A stretch of DNA of 64,000 bases from Ailurus styani (lineage: Eukaryota > Chordata > Mammalia > Carnivora > Ailuridae), in contig LNAC01000039.1 in assembly GCA_002007465.1 (NCBI GenBank), positions 4,034,168-4,098,167 on the forward strand, written 5' to 3'. Shown piece after piece: positions 1 to 37,241 of this stretch; within the stretch, counting starts at the first letter, position 1; the number at the start of each line of letters is the position of its first letter. Below the pieces are notes generated by a model that had not been told where the DNA came from, made no database searches, and worked only from the letters and a program-made list of their open reading frames with translations. A program made the position numbers and the translations under genes.

Positions 1-650
1 AGGCAGCAAAAGTTGGTGTGTAGGTCCACTCTGGCATATTTAACTAAACTCCTCTTTCAAAACTGTTTGTAATTCTAAATTATTTCTGGCTTTACTTATT
101 TCTCCATCAATCAGGAAGAGTTAGACAGTCTCTTTTGTATTCCCATGGCACTCTGTGTATGCTTTTGTTATGGAACTGATCCCATTGAGTCATATCTTGT
201 TTTTAACTTGTCTCCCCTACCACATATTGTTATGCAACCAATCTACAGAATTTTTTCGTCTGGGAAAACTGAACTCTATAATTCCCCATTTTCCCTCCCC
301 CTCTGCCACCATTCTACTTTCTGTTTTTATGGAATAGACTACTCCAGATACTGCTTATAAGGGAATCATACATTATTTTGTCATTTTGGTTGGTGTATTT
401 CATTTAGTGTGATGTTCTCAGTGTTTATCCATGTTTTGGTATGTGTCAAAATTTCTTTTTTTTTTTAAGGCCGAATTATATCCCATTGTATGTATATACA
501 TCTTGTTTATCTACTGATGGATATTTGGATGGCTTTCACCTTTTGGCTGTTGTGAATGATGCCATTATGAGCATGGACATACAGATATTTTCTCAAGCCA
601 TCCTGCTTTCAGTTCTTTGGGATATACCAAGAAGTATCATTGTCTTTTAA
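1..650 (-). mobile_element. Old LINE-1 fragment
   Basis: The stretch from about 150 to 650 (TTTATGGAATAGACTACTCC... through TTGTGAATGATGCCATTATGAGCATGGACATACAG) is an antisense, well-diverged L1 3'/ORF2 end. The first 150 nt give no clear signal. Confidence 0.6.
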
Positions 651-736
651 GACTTTTTGACATTTCTTAAGGAAAACATTTCCCCCCCTATAAAAAATAG
701 AATGTTTTTCATTTGGGACTTTAATCATGTTTTCTT

Positions 737-939
737 TTTTTTTTTTTTTTAAGATTTTATTTATTTATTTCACAGAGGGAGAGAGATCACAAGGAGGCAG
801 AGAGGCAGGCAGAGAGAGAGAGGGGGAAGCAGGCTCCCTGCTGAGCAGGGAGCCCAATGTGGGCCTCGATCCCAGGACCCTGAGATCATGACCTGAGCCG
901 AAAGCAGAGGCATTAACCCACTGAGCCACCCAGGTGCCC
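737..939 (-). mobile_element. CAN-SINE
   Basis: Full-length antisense copy with a perfect target-site duplication TTAATCATGTTTTCTT at 721-736 and 940-955. Confidence 0.95.
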
Positions 940-1299
940 TTAATCATGTTTTCTTATGTTAAGATTCAGGTTATACATTCCTTGACAGAATACTCTTTAA
1001 GTGACATGTCTTTTTCAGGGCTTCAAATACAGAGGCATGCGATGTCCATCTTACTTCTTAGGGGTGATAGTAATTTTAATCATCCAATTCAAGTGATACT
1101 CTGTTTCTCTTATATAGTTACTCCTGTTTTTTCTTGAAACTTATTAGCAATCTGTGAAAGAGATACTTTAAGACCATGCAGATGTCCCACTCCTCATCAA
1201 AATTTCTACCCTTGGATTTAGCATTAATGCTTCTTGCCTAAATTAATCTTTATTATGATGGCTGCAAAATGATGATTTTTCAAATCCAGTAAGGGCTAT

Positions 1300-1312
1300 T
1301 TTTTAAAAATAT

Positions 1313-1347
<35 letters not shown>

Positions 1348-1494
1348 TTTGAGGGAAAGAGAGCACAGAGGGAGAGTGAGAGGGAGAAGCAGACTCCCCG
1401 CTGAGCAGAGAGCCCAGTGGAGGACTTGATCCCAGGACCCTGAGATCATGACCTGAGCCAAAGGCAGATACTTAACCAACTGAGCCACCCAGGG
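1300..1494 (-). mobile_element. CAN-SINE with (ATTT)n tail
   Basis: Antisense copy whose tail has expanded to about 14 units of ATTT (about 1308-1350). CAGTAAG(G/C)GCTATTTTT repeats flank it at about 1287 and 1507. Confidence 0.9.
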
Positions 1495-1729
1495 CTTACT
1501 GCACTCAGTAAGCGCTATTTTTAAGTTAATTATTAATTGTGTTAAATAGAGCAATTTGATTGTCAAGTGGCCACCATATTAAATGTAAGATTTGTTGCTA
1601 CTGTTAATACATTATACATGATAATCATTGAAGCATAATGATTAAACTGCTTCTGAATTTTTGGAATAGTTGTGGTATTCCTATAAAGTCATTGCATATC
1701 TTAAAAGTTAAATATATAGTGTGCTTTTT

Positions 1730-2026
1730 TTTTAATTTCACTTTTTTTTTTTTTGAGAGGGAGACAGATTGTGAGCATGTATGTGAGTGGTGTGGTGTGG
1801 GTTGGAAGGCCAGAGGGAGAGAGAGAATCTCAAGCATTGGGCTCGATTCCATGACCCTGAGATCATGACCCAAGCCAAAACTGAGAGTAGGATGCTCAAC
1901 CAACTGAGCCACCCAGGTGCCTCTAAAGATTTCACTTTTAAGAAATCTGCACCAACATGGGGCTTGAACTCACAACCCTGAGATCAAGAGTCACATGCTC
2001 TACCAACTGAGCCAGCCAGACACCCC
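1730..2026 (-). mobile_element. Older short SINE (tRNA-head type), split
   Basis: The part at 1940-2026 is an antisense tRNA-Lys-like head only (GGGGCTTGAACTCACAACCCTGAG ... CTACCAACTGAGCCAGCCAG). TATAGTGTGCTTTT is duplicated at 1716 and 2027. It was interrupted by the SINE at 1741-1924. Confidence 0.8.
1741..1924 (-). mobile_element. CAN-SINE inserted in an older SINE
   Basis: Antisense copy with TTTCACTTTT repeats at both ends (about 1736 and 1929). It splits the older SINE at 1730-2026. Confidence 0.85.
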
Positions 2027-2289
2027 TATAGTGTGCTTTTCTTTCAGTTTACAGATTGTTTACCAGGGACTCTCTTGTCTGATTCCTGCTAGTGAAGTCT
2101 GTATTAAAGTAATGAATAACCAAATAATATTCACTTTCTGCTGTTGAAGAAGAACAAATTTACAGTAGGGGATAGCTTTGAGAACTTTAGCTGAATGGAA
2201 AGATCTAAACTCTCTTTCCTTTTTAAAGCATAAATCTCATTCTTTGTGTGTAATTAAAACTGGCTGGTCTAAAGCATTTAGTATTTCTT

Positions 2290-3780
2290 AAATATGTCTG
2301 AAGTTGTTACATTTTCAAGCAACATGGCAGATTAGATGTTCAGAGAAACCTCCCCTGGTAAAGAACACAAATGTTGTATAAAATGTTAAAGCAACTTTTG
2401 AAAGGCATGGCTGAGTTGGAAGCAAAGTAAGGGGAGAAATGAAAGGCTGTATGTAATGAAAAAGCCCAGTTCCACAGGGATAAATGAGCCCTAAAAGTCA
2501 TTTTATCCCTGAGGACACCTTCTGTGATCCTTCATGGCCCAGAACCTGGGCATTAAGGAGGTGTTTCTGCTTGCATGGGGCAAGGGACAAATTCTGATGG
2601 GCATGCTTGTAAGTTTGGACACTGCAGTGTAAAAAGCTGGGATCCCCAAAGGATAAAACCTATTGATGACAGGAAAATAACCTGCTCTTCAGAATGACAC
2701 TGTGTTTCATCCTTGGTTTTGGATGAAGTGGACAGAAGAATCTCTCCTCATCACATGTCTGTTCTCATGTGGGTTTGGACTTGGAATTCATACTGCCGAA
2801 AAAAAAAATCTCAATATAAAATTTGTTTAATGGTGCCTGGGTTTGGGGTACCCTAAGGACCTAGCAGAAACAAATAGAAATCTTCTCTGAGGAAAGTTGC
2901 TTTAAATACCAGCTTTGAAGTATTTCCTTAGTTAAAGGTCCAAGCATACACATTTATTAGAAACTCTTTTTGGGATCAATACATGTGGAAGGGAGAGGAA
3001 GGAAGCACTGTTAGACAGAGAAGTCCAGTTTCAGTGAAGACCCAGAGGGTCAGGCATTTTTACCCTTATTGGATGTGGGCTGCCCCTAGAAGGAGCCTTG
3101 ACCTTAGATGAGACAGTATTCTCTAGACAAAGCAATCCCCAAAGAGGGCCAGCAGCCAAGAGCCACTTTCTGGCAGCATTCCCAGGAACTGTGGGAAAAG
3201 TTCACATTCCTGAAAGGGAATCCAGGCAGTGCATCATAATGTCCACCACAATGACCAAAGAAAACTGTAGGTGAACATAGCAAACATTGGCTTTATAAAC
3301 CAAAGCAATATTGTCTAATTTTTGTGGTTAAAATAAAAATAAAACTAAAAATTTCAGAACCCTAGTATTATATGAGTCTGGAGGGGAGTGATGGGAATTA
3401 ATTGCCTTCTAGGATCTGTGTTCTATGATAGAATATTATACAGAAGTGAAAATGAATATCATACAGCTTCATGTTCCAACATAAATACCAAGATACTTTG
3501 AATGAAAAAAGTATGGTTCCACTTGGAGAAAGTTTAAAAACCATCAACACCAAACAATATATTGGTAAGGATACATACAAATATGACAAAACTTAATAGG
3601 CATTAAAATGAGTAACACAAAATTCAATGCAAGAAATGGGGAAGGCACACAGAGGGCTTCAACAGCATTATCACACTATTTCTTAATCTAGGTGTTGATA
3701 CACAGAAATTTGTTTCATTATAATTCTTTTAACCATACATGTATGTATTATGTATATGGTAAGTTATTTTTTTAAACTCT
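2290..3780 (+). mobile_element. Ancient LINE-1-type (L1M-like) 5'UTR and 3' end
   Basis: GCAACATGGCAGATTAGATG at about 2319 followed by GAAACCTCCCCTGGTA, GGCATGGCTGAGTTGG and CAGTTCCACAGGGATAAATGAGCCCT resembles ancient L1 5'UTR sequence on the + strand. About 3380-3780 resembles an old L1 3' end. It is decayed, with no coding potential. Confidence 0.5.
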
Positions 3781-3789
3781 ATTAAGGTA

Positions 3790-4800
3790 TTAAGAAGAAA
3801 GGAATATGCTGGTCTTGGTGACCAGAACATGTCAAAGTTATCTCCTAAATTAGAATTCAGCTGTGCTCATCTGGGTCTAGTCCATTCTACTGAGATTTAA
3901 TCAGAAATAAGTTATCAGTTATACAATTGAGTCATCTCCATTTGATTTATCAATTTTGCCCTCAATTAGGGGATGAGATTACTCTTTTACAGGCTTTTCA
4001 GATACATGGATGAAATTTGAAGTTTGCAAATGATTCTCAATTCTGCAGCAGGGTTTTGTTAGATGCATTCAATATGTAATATAATAGTTATCACAGTGAA
4101 TATTCAATGCAACCTCTATATCAATAAGTATAGAAGCTCTACTTTTTTCTTGCAAAATCTGTGTAATCCATAAGAATCAGAGAAAGCAGCTTTGAATTCA
4201 GTATGAAGATAGTGAACTCTGTCTCTGGAGACATATAGCAGAGCTTAGATGACTTGTTAAAGATAGTGTGAGAATAAGTTTGTGTTGAAAGAAAGGGTTA
4301 GAATAGATGGCCTCTAAGATGCTCTTAGGCTTTACCAAGATTACATGATTCTCTGCTTGATTCAGTGTTTCTTATGTCCCATTTTTCTCCAGAAGGCATT
4401 TTCCTGATAATGCTCCATTAGGTAGTTTCTGTTTAGATAAATATAAATCAATCAGAGTCCTTAAGAGAGAATATTTTACTCTAGCTCCATGGATTTTGGA
4501 GTGCAAGAAGCTTGAGCTGTGATTAGTAATTAATTAGTGTCTCTGGACTTTGGCTTCTACATCTATAAAATAAGATTGCAGCTGATCTAAATTTTAAATG
4601 GATATATGAAATTTCCCTGTCAATTCTAAAACTCCCAAATATTTATGACTTATACAGATTTATGGTACCATGGACTTCTCAAACATTTTGAATATAGTCA
4701 CCATTGTTTCAAACTAAACAACTTGAAATATATCCTTTGTCACCTCTTAATACTTTTTGGAGGAAAGTATAAGATAATTTTTTTAAAAAACCAGACTCTA
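3790..4800. other. Upstream CEP57L1 region, nothing recognised
   Basis: No coding, RNA or clear repeat signal between the ancient L1 and the SINE at 4802. Confidence 0.6.
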
Positions 4801-4801
4801 G

Positions 4802-4972
4802 GGGCACCTGGGTGGTTCAGTCGGTCAAGTGTTTGTCTTCGGCTGAGGTTATATCAGGATCCTGGAATCGAGCCCTGTGTCAGGTTCCCTGCTGAGTGGG
4901 GAGTCTGCTTCTGCCATTCCCTGCCCCCATGCTCTCTCTCTCTCAAATAAATAAATAAAATCTTTAAAAAAA
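4802..4972 (+). mobile_element. CAN-SINE
   Basis: Sense copy from GGGGCACCTGGGTGGTTCAG to an AAATAAATAAATAAAATCTTT(A)n tail. Confidence 0.93.
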
Positions 4973-5134
4973 AAAAAAGACTGTATTTTACTGTATTCTA
5001 ATGTTACCTGAATTTGTACCTTAACCTTCAGATTAGTTATTTTTATGTCCCTGTATTTATGTCCCTGTAATTCAAATGTGTCATATTTTTAAAATTTTAC
5101 AATGCTATAGTTTTTTCAATGACAAATTCTTTTT

Positions 5135-6226
5135 TTATTATTATTTTATGTTAGTCACCATACAGTACATCATTAGTTTTTGATGTAGAGTTCCATGATT
5201 CATTGTCTGTGTGTAACAGCAAGTGCTCCATGCAGTATGTGCCCTCCTTAATACCCATTACTGGGCTAACCCATCCCCCCATCCCCATCCCCTCTAAAGC
5301 CCTCAGTTTGTTTCTCAGAGTCCATAGTCTCTCATGGTTCATCTTCCCCTCTGATTTCCCCCCCTTCATTTTTCCCTTCTAATGTTCTCCATGCTATTCC
5401 TTATGTTCCACAAATAAGTGAAACCATATGATAATTGACTTTCTTTGCTTGACTTATTTCACTCAGCATAATCTCCTCCAGACCCATCCCTGTCAATACA
5501 AAAGTTGGGTATTCATCCTTTCTGATGGTTGAGTAATATTCCATTGTATATATGGACCACATCTTCTTTATCCATTCGTCTGTTGAAGGGCATCTGGGCT
5601 CTTCCACAGTTTGGCTATTGTGAACATTGCTGCTATGAACATTGGGGTGCATATGGCCCTTCTTTTCACTGCATCTGTATCTTTGGGGTAAATACCCAGC
5701 AGTGCAGTTGCCGGGTCATAGAGTAGCTCTATTTTTAATTTTTTGAGGAACCTCCATACTGTTTTCCAAAGTTGCTGTACCAACTTGCATTCCCACCAAC
5801 AATGTAAGAGGGCTCCCCTTTCTCCACAACCTCTCCCAACGTTTGTTGTTTCTTGCCTTGTCAATTTTTGCCATTCTAACTGGTGTGAGGTGGTATCTCA
5901 TTATGGTTTTGATTTGAATTTCCCTGATGGCTAATGATGATGAACATTTTTTCATGTGTCTGTTAGCCATTTGTATGTCTTCTTTTGAGATGTGTCTGTT
6001 CATGTGTTCTCTCCATTTTTTGACTCGATTATTTGGGTGTTGAGTTTGAGAAGTTCTTTATAGATCTTGGATATCAGCCCTTTGTAGTGTCATTTGCAAA
6101 CATCTCCCATTCTGTGGGTTGCCTCTTTGTTGACTGTTTCCTTTGTTGTGCAGAAGCTTTTTATCTTGTTGAAGTCCCAGAAGTTCATCTTTGCTTTGTT
6201 TCCCTTGCCTTTGGAGATGAATGACA
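5135..6226 (-). mobile_element. LINE-1 3' end, 5'-truncated
   Basis: Antisense L1: 3'UTR from the T-rich start at 5132, then ORF2 C-terminus in three frames (DEWIKKMWSIYTMEYYSTIRKDEYPTF; ...[53 protein letters not shown]...; [47 protein letters not shown]). It breaks off inside ORF2 at about 6226. Confidence 0.9.
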
Positions 6227-6696
6227 CTTTAATTCTTAATTCTACAGCATTATTCTTTCATTTTTAAGATAAACTGTTAAGGAAATAAATATTTTACAGT
6301 ATTTTAGGTAAAAATGCTAATATTTGGGTCAGCAACTAATACCAATACATATAAATTAAATAAACGGGATTCAGAAGCATGATTTTAGTTTTATTCTCCC
6401 ATTTGATTATGCTGGGACATTTTTAATTATTTTAAATTATTGCATACAGTATAGCACATTAATAATTTCCTATTCATTTTATTAAGATTAAGAAATTACT
6501 AAAGATCAATTATAGGGGGAAAATAGATCAAGGTAGGGTTACATAATTGTTTCACATCTTATCAAGTAGGAAACTCTAAATTGCAAATAACTTTATTGTG
6601 TCCTTTAAACAGAATAAAACCTTAGGCATCTGTTATTATGTCCTTGTCACTATTCCTGTGTTTCATTCACTGTGAAACAAAAGTGTAAGTTGCAGT

Positions 6697-7112
6697 CAGT
6701 GTATCAGTTTGCTAGGGCTTCCAAAACAAATACCACAGACTGGGTGGCTTAAACAACAGAAATTTATTTCTCACAGTTCTGGATGCTACAAGTCCAAGCT
6801 CAAGATGTCAGTAGATTTGGTTTTTTCTAAGGACTCTCTCTTTGGTTTGCAGATGGTTGTCTTCCCACTGTGTCTTCACTTGGTCTTTTCCTGATCCCTG
6901 GCACACATTCCTATTGCATAATTTTTATGTCCATATTTCCTCTTTTTCCAAGGACACCAATTAGATTGGATTAGAGCCTATCCTAAGAGTTTCATTTAAA
7001 CTTAATCACATTTTTAAGGCCCTATCTCCAAACACAGTCAGTCTAAAATACTGGATGTTAGAGCTTCAACGTATGAATTTGGGTGAATAATGAATTCAGC
7101 TAGTGAAATTGT
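6697..7112 (-). mobile_element. MaLR (MLT1-type) LTR remnant
   Basis: TATCAGTTTGCTAGGGCTTCC..., CCACAGACTGGGTGGCTTAAACAACAGAAATTTATTTCTCAC, ACCAATTAGATTGGATTAGAGCCTATCC and CCCTATCTCCAAACACAGTCAG follow, in order, the antisense form of a mammalian MaLR LTR. It is a solo LTR with no internal genes. Confidence 0.85.
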
Positions 7113-7544
7113 TGTATGTAATGTACTTTTCTGCCACAGAAGTTTTCAAGAATGAAAATTATTTATTCTGTGCAAATGACTTGCCTGATGGGTACAGTTG
7201 TTTGTACCATGACTTCTGGCAAGTTAGCTCACAGTATGGATGACATGACATAGTTTATGAGTCCTGGATGAATTTAAGCCAGGTAATTGCAAAAGGACAT
7301 CCTAATTTGAATAAAATTTCTATGTCTTTTGATGGTTTCTCTTCCTCTTCTTGCCTTTAGTGTGGGGCCTTTGGAACTGTCTTCAGTTCTTACATTATAC
7401 CATCAGTGGTCTCTTCCTTTTCAAAATCAGTTGAGTTTTTTAAATCTAAACTACTCCCTCCTTGAAACAGCCTTCTCTCTATTTCTAAGAAATAATCTTA
7501 TTTTTTAGAGAATAGAGAAAAATAGAGAAAAAAATCTCTATTTT

Positions 7545-7723
7545 AAGATTTTATTTATTTATTTGAGAGAGAGAGAGTGAGAGCATGAGAGGGGTGAGGG
7601 TCAGAGGGAGAAGCAGACTCCTAGCTGAGAAGGAAGCCTGACGAGGGACTTGATCCCAGGACTTCAGGATCATGACCTGGGCTGCAGGCAGTCACTAAAC
7701 CAACTGAGCCACCCATCCGCCCC
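7545..7723 (-). mobile_element. CAN-SINE
   Basis: Antisense copy, moderately diverged (TTAAGATTTTATTTATTTATTTGAGAG ... CAACTGAGCCACCCATCCGCCCC). Confidence 0.92.
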
Positions 7724-8224
7724 TCCTCTCTTTATTTCTGGCATCACACTTTTCTGATTCTTTTCTGTCACAGGTTTCTCTTTCTCTTGTTTTCCTTATC
7801 TGAAATCTCTTCGATTTATACTCTTCCTTTTAGGTGACTTCTATTCTCTGTGGTTTTCTATACCATCCATATGCTGACAATACCATTCTTTATATTTCTA
7901 TACTAGATCTGTCCTCCAAGCTTTAGACTCTTCTATCAAACTACCTGTTTCATATCTTAACTTGGATGTCTCACACTTAGACTGGTGTTTGACACATATT
8001 AGTACTATGTGAGTAGTAGCCATGGTCTTTGTTTTTTTAATAAATGACACTATCATCTACCCAGTTATTTAAGCTGAAAAACTCTATTTCTCCCTTTTCT
8101 TCTCTTCATCTTCAAGATACATCTTGCTTCTCTACACTCTCTTCATCTCCATTGTCACCACCCTAATCCAAAAGCAGCAGCATCTCACACCTGGCTAACT
8201 GCAAATGTCTCCAAACTATGGGCT

Positions 8225-8375
8225 GTTAAATATAGTGATTAAGATCCCAGGCTTTAGAATTGAACTGGCTAAGTTTAATTCCTGGTTCCACCACTTGCAA
8301 GTTGTATGACCTTGAGTAACCTCTCCGCCTCTATTTCTTCATTTTCAAAATGAGAATAATAATAATAGAGCTGTA
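8225..8375 (+). mobile_element. MIR fossil
   Basis: ATAGTGATTAAGATCCCAGGC ... TGGTTCCACCACTTGCAAGTTGTATGACCTTGAG ... CTATTTCTTCATTTTCAAAATGAG is the MIR core order. Confidence 0.8.
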
Positions 8376-8991
8376 TAGGAAACAGAGAGTACCCTATTCC
8401 TAGAACCCATTGTAGTATCTCTGACTGTCTCCTAATGCTGTCTCCCTAACAGTCCTATGGGATTATGCAGAGATGATGGCACAGTCAGTCACTAGCCAGA
8501 ATAGACACTGGTTGTTAAAAAGTACCATTTTGGAACAATTGTTTTCCTCAAGAACAAGTAAAAATGCTTTGCAGTACAGTATTTGTGTCTAGCACAGGTT
8601 TTTTTGGGGGGGGGGATATTTCTTTTTGCAATGGCTCCTTAGTTGCAGCACACAAAGGTATCTTAATTTTATATACTATAGAGAAAAATGGATCATTTAC
8701 CTGGTCGTTTATAAGCCATCAGTAATGGTTCTAGTTATAACTTGAATTTCCCTAAGCTTTACTAGGCTGTTGATGCAAATGAGGCCCACATTTCAAAGCA
8801 TTTTGCCCCCACTTGCAAATCCTCTGAAATGTTCCACAGGATTTTCTGAGGTCTTTTTAATGACCTATAGCTAGGCTCCACACCAGATTGGTCAGAGTCC
8901 TTGGAGGTTGGGGCTTAGACACCAATCTACTTTGAGAAATTTTTTCTCTAGAAATTTCTGTCATACATGCCCATGAATTTCCAGCTCTGCA

Positions 8992-9035
<44 letters not shown>

Positions 9036-10195
9036 TGCTGAACGGTACTAACAATGCACCAGAGCCCTCAAAATGTCAAAACTGTGTTAGTGATCTCTAG
9101 CTATTTTCCTCTTTATTGGAATATAACATTCCACACAAGGCAGGACAGCTAATGCCCCAACCTTTTATAGAAATATTGGTGAAATATTTCTCAGTTTTTA
9201 CTTACAGTCCTTCCCCTTCCCCACACCCACATGTGAGTCCATGGTACTGGGTCAGAGATGAAATAGAATGACCATGACTGTGCTTTACTCAAAATTACTC
9301 CTCCCTTCCTCCATCAAGTAAGGCTTTGACTTTGGATCAAGCTCTCTGTACTTCTTTCATTTTCCTTCAGAGTGAGTTTTCTCCTAGAATACCACAGTTC
9401 TTTAAGGATATAAACTTCTACTGGGTTTATACACTTGTTTGTAACACAGACTAGATTGTAAGGGTTAAACTGGGACCTCTATTACAATGACATCCACTGA
9501 GCATCTTGGCGTGTCTTCTCTCATTTCTATATTGTTTCCTTTCTTTTTCTTCACCTACCAGTGGGTTGTTATTCTGCTTGTCCCCACTTTAAGATGTGTT
9601 TACACATTTAATGTAAATAAACTTTAGTCTAGTTTTTAACCTATTGGCATCTTCTAAGTCATCATTTCATTTACATTAAAAACCTCAAATTTAAATTTGT
9701 TTTTTACCTGGTACAAAATCCAGTTTGTAAAATATGTATTATATTTGGTAAAGAGGAAGCAGAGTCCTCCCAAGGACCTCAAGGTGTAGTAACTCATGGC
9801 AAATTTTTACTTTTTTTATTATTGGAGAAACTCACCAGGAGCCAAAAACTGAGATATCTTGAGTAATTCCAAGGTTGGGATAGCTTCAGCTACACACCCT
9901 CTCTCTGAAGATGTACAACCATGTTCAGAACTTCTGTACTTTGGGATCCTACCTCTACTTCATTGTGAGCCAGCTGTGACTAACTTTGCTTTCTTGTTTT
10001 TTGAGGGAATGACAACTTAGATAGATGCAGTCTCCCATGGGGAGCACACAGTATCTGAGGAGCAACAACCTGGAGGGATGGAGACATGGTTAGTAATTGG
10101 TAGCTGATACTAATAACAATAGCAAAAAATGATTGTTTCTCAAGAGCAAAGCGCACCAAATATTCTAGTAAAGCTTCCTAGGCTATTTAACTTTT
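8376..10195. other. Upstream CEP57L1 region, mostly single copy
   Basis: Only the CT microsatellite is recognised. There is no CpG-rich promoter here, which supports the CEP57L1 promoter lying outside the window. Confidence 0.6.
8994..9035. repeat. (CT)n microsatellite
   Basis: About 20 CT units with one TTT interruption; it is not attached to a SINE head. Confidence 0.95.
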
Positions 10196-10412
10196 ATTTA
10201 TTTTATTAAAAATTTCTTTATATATTTTAGAGGCAGAGAGTGTGTGTGTGAGCTTGGGGAGGGACAGAAGCGGAAGGAGTGGGAAAGAATCTCAAGTAGA
10301 CTTCCTGCTGAGCATGGAGCCCAATGCAGGGTTCTGTCTCACAACCCTAAGATCACGACCCAAGCCAAAATCAAGAGTCGTTCACTGAACTGACTGAGCC
10401 ACCAGGCGCCCC
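10196..10412 (-). mobile_element. CAN-SINE, old copy
   Basis: Antisense, diverged copy ending GACTGAGCCACCAGGCGCCCC. Confidence 0.88.
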
Positions 10413-10612
10413 TTTTCTGAAATATTTAAATTACAGAAAGGACAATAAATTATTTGGGGAAAATTAGACAGAAAATTGCCTGCTAAAATGGTTAAAAGAG
10501 CTCTCCTAAAAAATAAAACATTAAAATTAATAAAACCCAGAATGACAAAGCTATTTTAGATTCTTCAGATTGAGAACCATTCTAAACTATGATTAGAATG
10601 CTGGTGCATTGA

Positions 10613-10767
10613 GGCACCTGGGTGGCTCAGTTGGTTAAGTGTCCAACTCTTGATCTTGGCTCAGGTCTTAATCTCACCATCTGAGTTCAACCCCCACATT
10701 GGGCTCCACGCTGGGTATAGAGCCTACATAAAAAAACAAAAAACAAAAAACAAAAAAAAAAACTGGC
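10613..10767 (+). mobile_element. Short tRNA-head SINE
   Basis: A sense tRNA-related head without the long CT stretch, ending in (AAAAAAC)n. CTGGTGCATT / CTGGCACATT flank it. Confidence 0.82.
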
Positions 10768-10849
10768 ACATTAAGTGGAGTTGTGTCATATTCAATGATT
10801 AGATTCAGAATTGATATATCCAAATTACCCTTCAAAATCCCTTAGGAAG

Positions 10850-11072
10850 GGCGCCTGGGTGGCTCAGTGGGTTAAAGCCTCTGCTTTCGGCTCAGGTCAT
10901 GATCTCAGGGTCCTGGGATCGAGGCCCGCATCGGGCTCTCTGCTCAGCAGGGAGCCTGCTTCCCCTTCTCTCTCTGCCTGCCTCTCTGCCTCCTTGTGAT
11001 CTCTCTCCCTCTGTGAAATAAATAAATAAAATCTTAAAAAAAAAAAACCAGAAAAAAACCAAAAAAAAACCA
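10850..11072 (+). mobile_element. Young mustelid-type CAN-SINE
   Basis: Sense copy of the GTGGGTTAAAGCCTCTGC type with an exact 17-bp target-site duplication CAAAATCCCTTAGGAAG at 10833-10849 and 11073-11089. Confidence 0.97.
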
Positions 11073-11553
11073 CAAAATCCCTTAGGAAGCCAGTACATTG
11101 GAATTCAATAATCAGTCTTTGAGAATTGGATTATATGGGTGGCTTGTGTTTCAAAGCTATGTTGTCTTTTAGAATGTGTACTTTCCCTGAGAACCCTCGA
11201 GTCACACTGTTTATAGAGAGGTGCTCAGATGATGAGAGGTATATGAACTTAGGATCAACTGAGAAACCAGCAAATTCACACTGCCCATATAATTAGTGCT
11301 TACTCCAGAGCATATGCTCACTGAAAATTAGGCAGAAATGTCCATACCATTTATACAGTAAATAATAATTTTTTTCTCTTGTATTGATGAGCTTATTATA
11401 GTTGAATTTGTGATAATTAACCTCATAAAGAAATAACTCCACAGTATATGATTATTTATGTTAAGTTTCACCTAAATTTTTGTCTAATATTTTTGTCATT
11501 TAAATAGGAAAGAATGATGCTATACTAAACTATTCCTTTATTCTCTACAGATA

Positions 11554-35624
<24,071 letters not shown>

Positions 35625-35825
35625 CACAATAGTAAAACTGTCACCTTAAATGAGCTCTGTCAGTGAGATCTTGAATTGTCTAGAGTGGTTTTAATTTAAT
35701 ATACCTTTATGAAATTTTGAATTATGTTTCTGGTCCCTATAAAGTGTCAAATTGTATCTTTAAATGAATGCCTAATGACCTTCTAAGAGTCACGGATAAT
35801 AAATGACTGCATTTTTTTTCTCTTA
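35625..35825 (+). promoter_or_regulatory. CEP57L1: CEP57L1 3'UTR with poly(A) signal
   Basis: The sequence after the stop is AT-rich and non-repetitive. A canonical AATAAA lies at 35798-35803, 174 nt after the stop. It is followed within about 10 nt by TGCATTTTTTTTCTC, a U-rich downstream element. This is the nearest plausible cleavage site; longer isoforms cannot be excluded. Confidence 0.6.
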
Positions 35826-36004
35826 CTGACTGAAATACCTAATCTGTCCATGTTTTAGACACATTGTTCAGTTTGCAGATCTCTTAAACTAAGTCGAAGA
35901 AGTTATTCTGGATTGGTGATATTTAAAATTGAGTTAAATTTTGAGATACAAGTACCATTCCATTTTTCATTTAGTAGGCTTGTAACCTTAAGAACCAATG
36001 TAAA

Positions 36005-36208
36005 GGGCGCCTGGGTGGCTCAGTGGGTTAAAGCCTCTGCCTTCGGCTCAGGTCATGATCTCAGGGTCCTGGGATCGAGGCCCACATCGGGCTCTCTGCT
36101 CGGCGGGGAGCCTGCTTCCTCCTCTCTCTCTGCCTGCCTCTCTGCCTACTTGTGATCTCTCTCTCTGTGTCAAATAAATAAATAAATAAAATCTTTAAAA
36201 AAAAAAAA
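36005..36208 (+). mobile_element. Young mustelid-type CAN-SINE
   Basis: Sense copy with the duplication AAGAACCAATGTAAA on both sides; it lies just past the CEP57L1 3' end. Confidence 0.97.
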
Positions 36209-37039
36209 GAACCAATGTAAAATCAATACAATAATGAAAGGTCTTTCACCTTTTATGGTGCTTCCTCCCTATCTTAGAGCTGTGAAATATTTTTCTTTTT
36301 TGGAAATGTAAGAGCTATGTAAAGAGGCCTTTAGCCCAAGTTTTTATGTGACAATTACAAATAGAAACTCGTAGTTACTTAATTTTTAGATGACAGTAAC
36401 TCAAGTCCAGAAGCCTTTTTCTGCAATTCTTGTTCTCTTTTACAAATCCAGGGCTGCTTTTTAACACCAGTGACTTACCTTATTCCTTTATAACTAAAAC
36501 TTTTGATGAGTTTTAGTCTTTGCATAATATATAATCATCAGTATCAATTGAGAATGTGAATTCCAGTACCCACTTTTACAGTAAAGTATAGGAAAAATAA
36601 ATTGGACACTTTATTACCTATCTAGTAAAAAATTCAGAGGAATATGATACATTTTAAAAATATTTTTAAATCAGTGATGTCATAAGCAATTACTTTGTAT
36701 GCTTTATAATAAATTTACACTTGTTGACCTGTCTTTTAAGAAGCCTATGGAAACTAGTATGACTCTTTCGAACTTTCGTGGTTTTTCACTGAAATCCTTT
36801 AGGGCAACTAGAGAATTGAGGTCCTCAACTGAAGCAGAAATAGAAGACTGAAAGAAAAGGCATAATAGAAGGGAAGAACTCAGAAGCTAGGGTAGCAGTT
36901 TAAGAGATGGTGACTCCAAAGGGACAGAGTTGGAGGTATATTTTATCTACAGCTGGGGGAATAAGCTATAGGTATGAAAGAATTTTCAGGAAGATCTGGG
37001 GGAGCCAGGAAAAGCAATTATGTAAAAGACAATCCTCTT

Positions 37040-37241
37040 GGGCGCCTGGGTGGCTCAGTGGGTTAAAGCCTCTGCCTTCGGCTCAGGTCATGATCTCAGG
37101 GTCCTGGGATCGAGGCCCGCATCGGGCTCTCTGCTCAGCAGGGAGCCTGCTTCCTCCTCTCTCTCTGCCTGCCTGTCTGCCTACTTGTAATCTCTCTCTC
37201 TCTGTGTCAAATAAATAATAAAAAAAATCTTAAAAAAAAAA
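37040..37241 (+). mobile_element. Young mustelid-type CAN-SINE
   Basis: Sense copy with an exact 16-bp duplication AAAAGACAATCCTCTT at 37024-37039 and 37242-37257. Confidence 0.97.

Noticed and set aside
10850..10925. tRNA-like box A/box B sequences in SINE heads
   Set aside because: They are the tRNA-derived heads of CAN-SINEs and lack a foldable anticodon arm and acceptor stem, so they are not tRNA genes.
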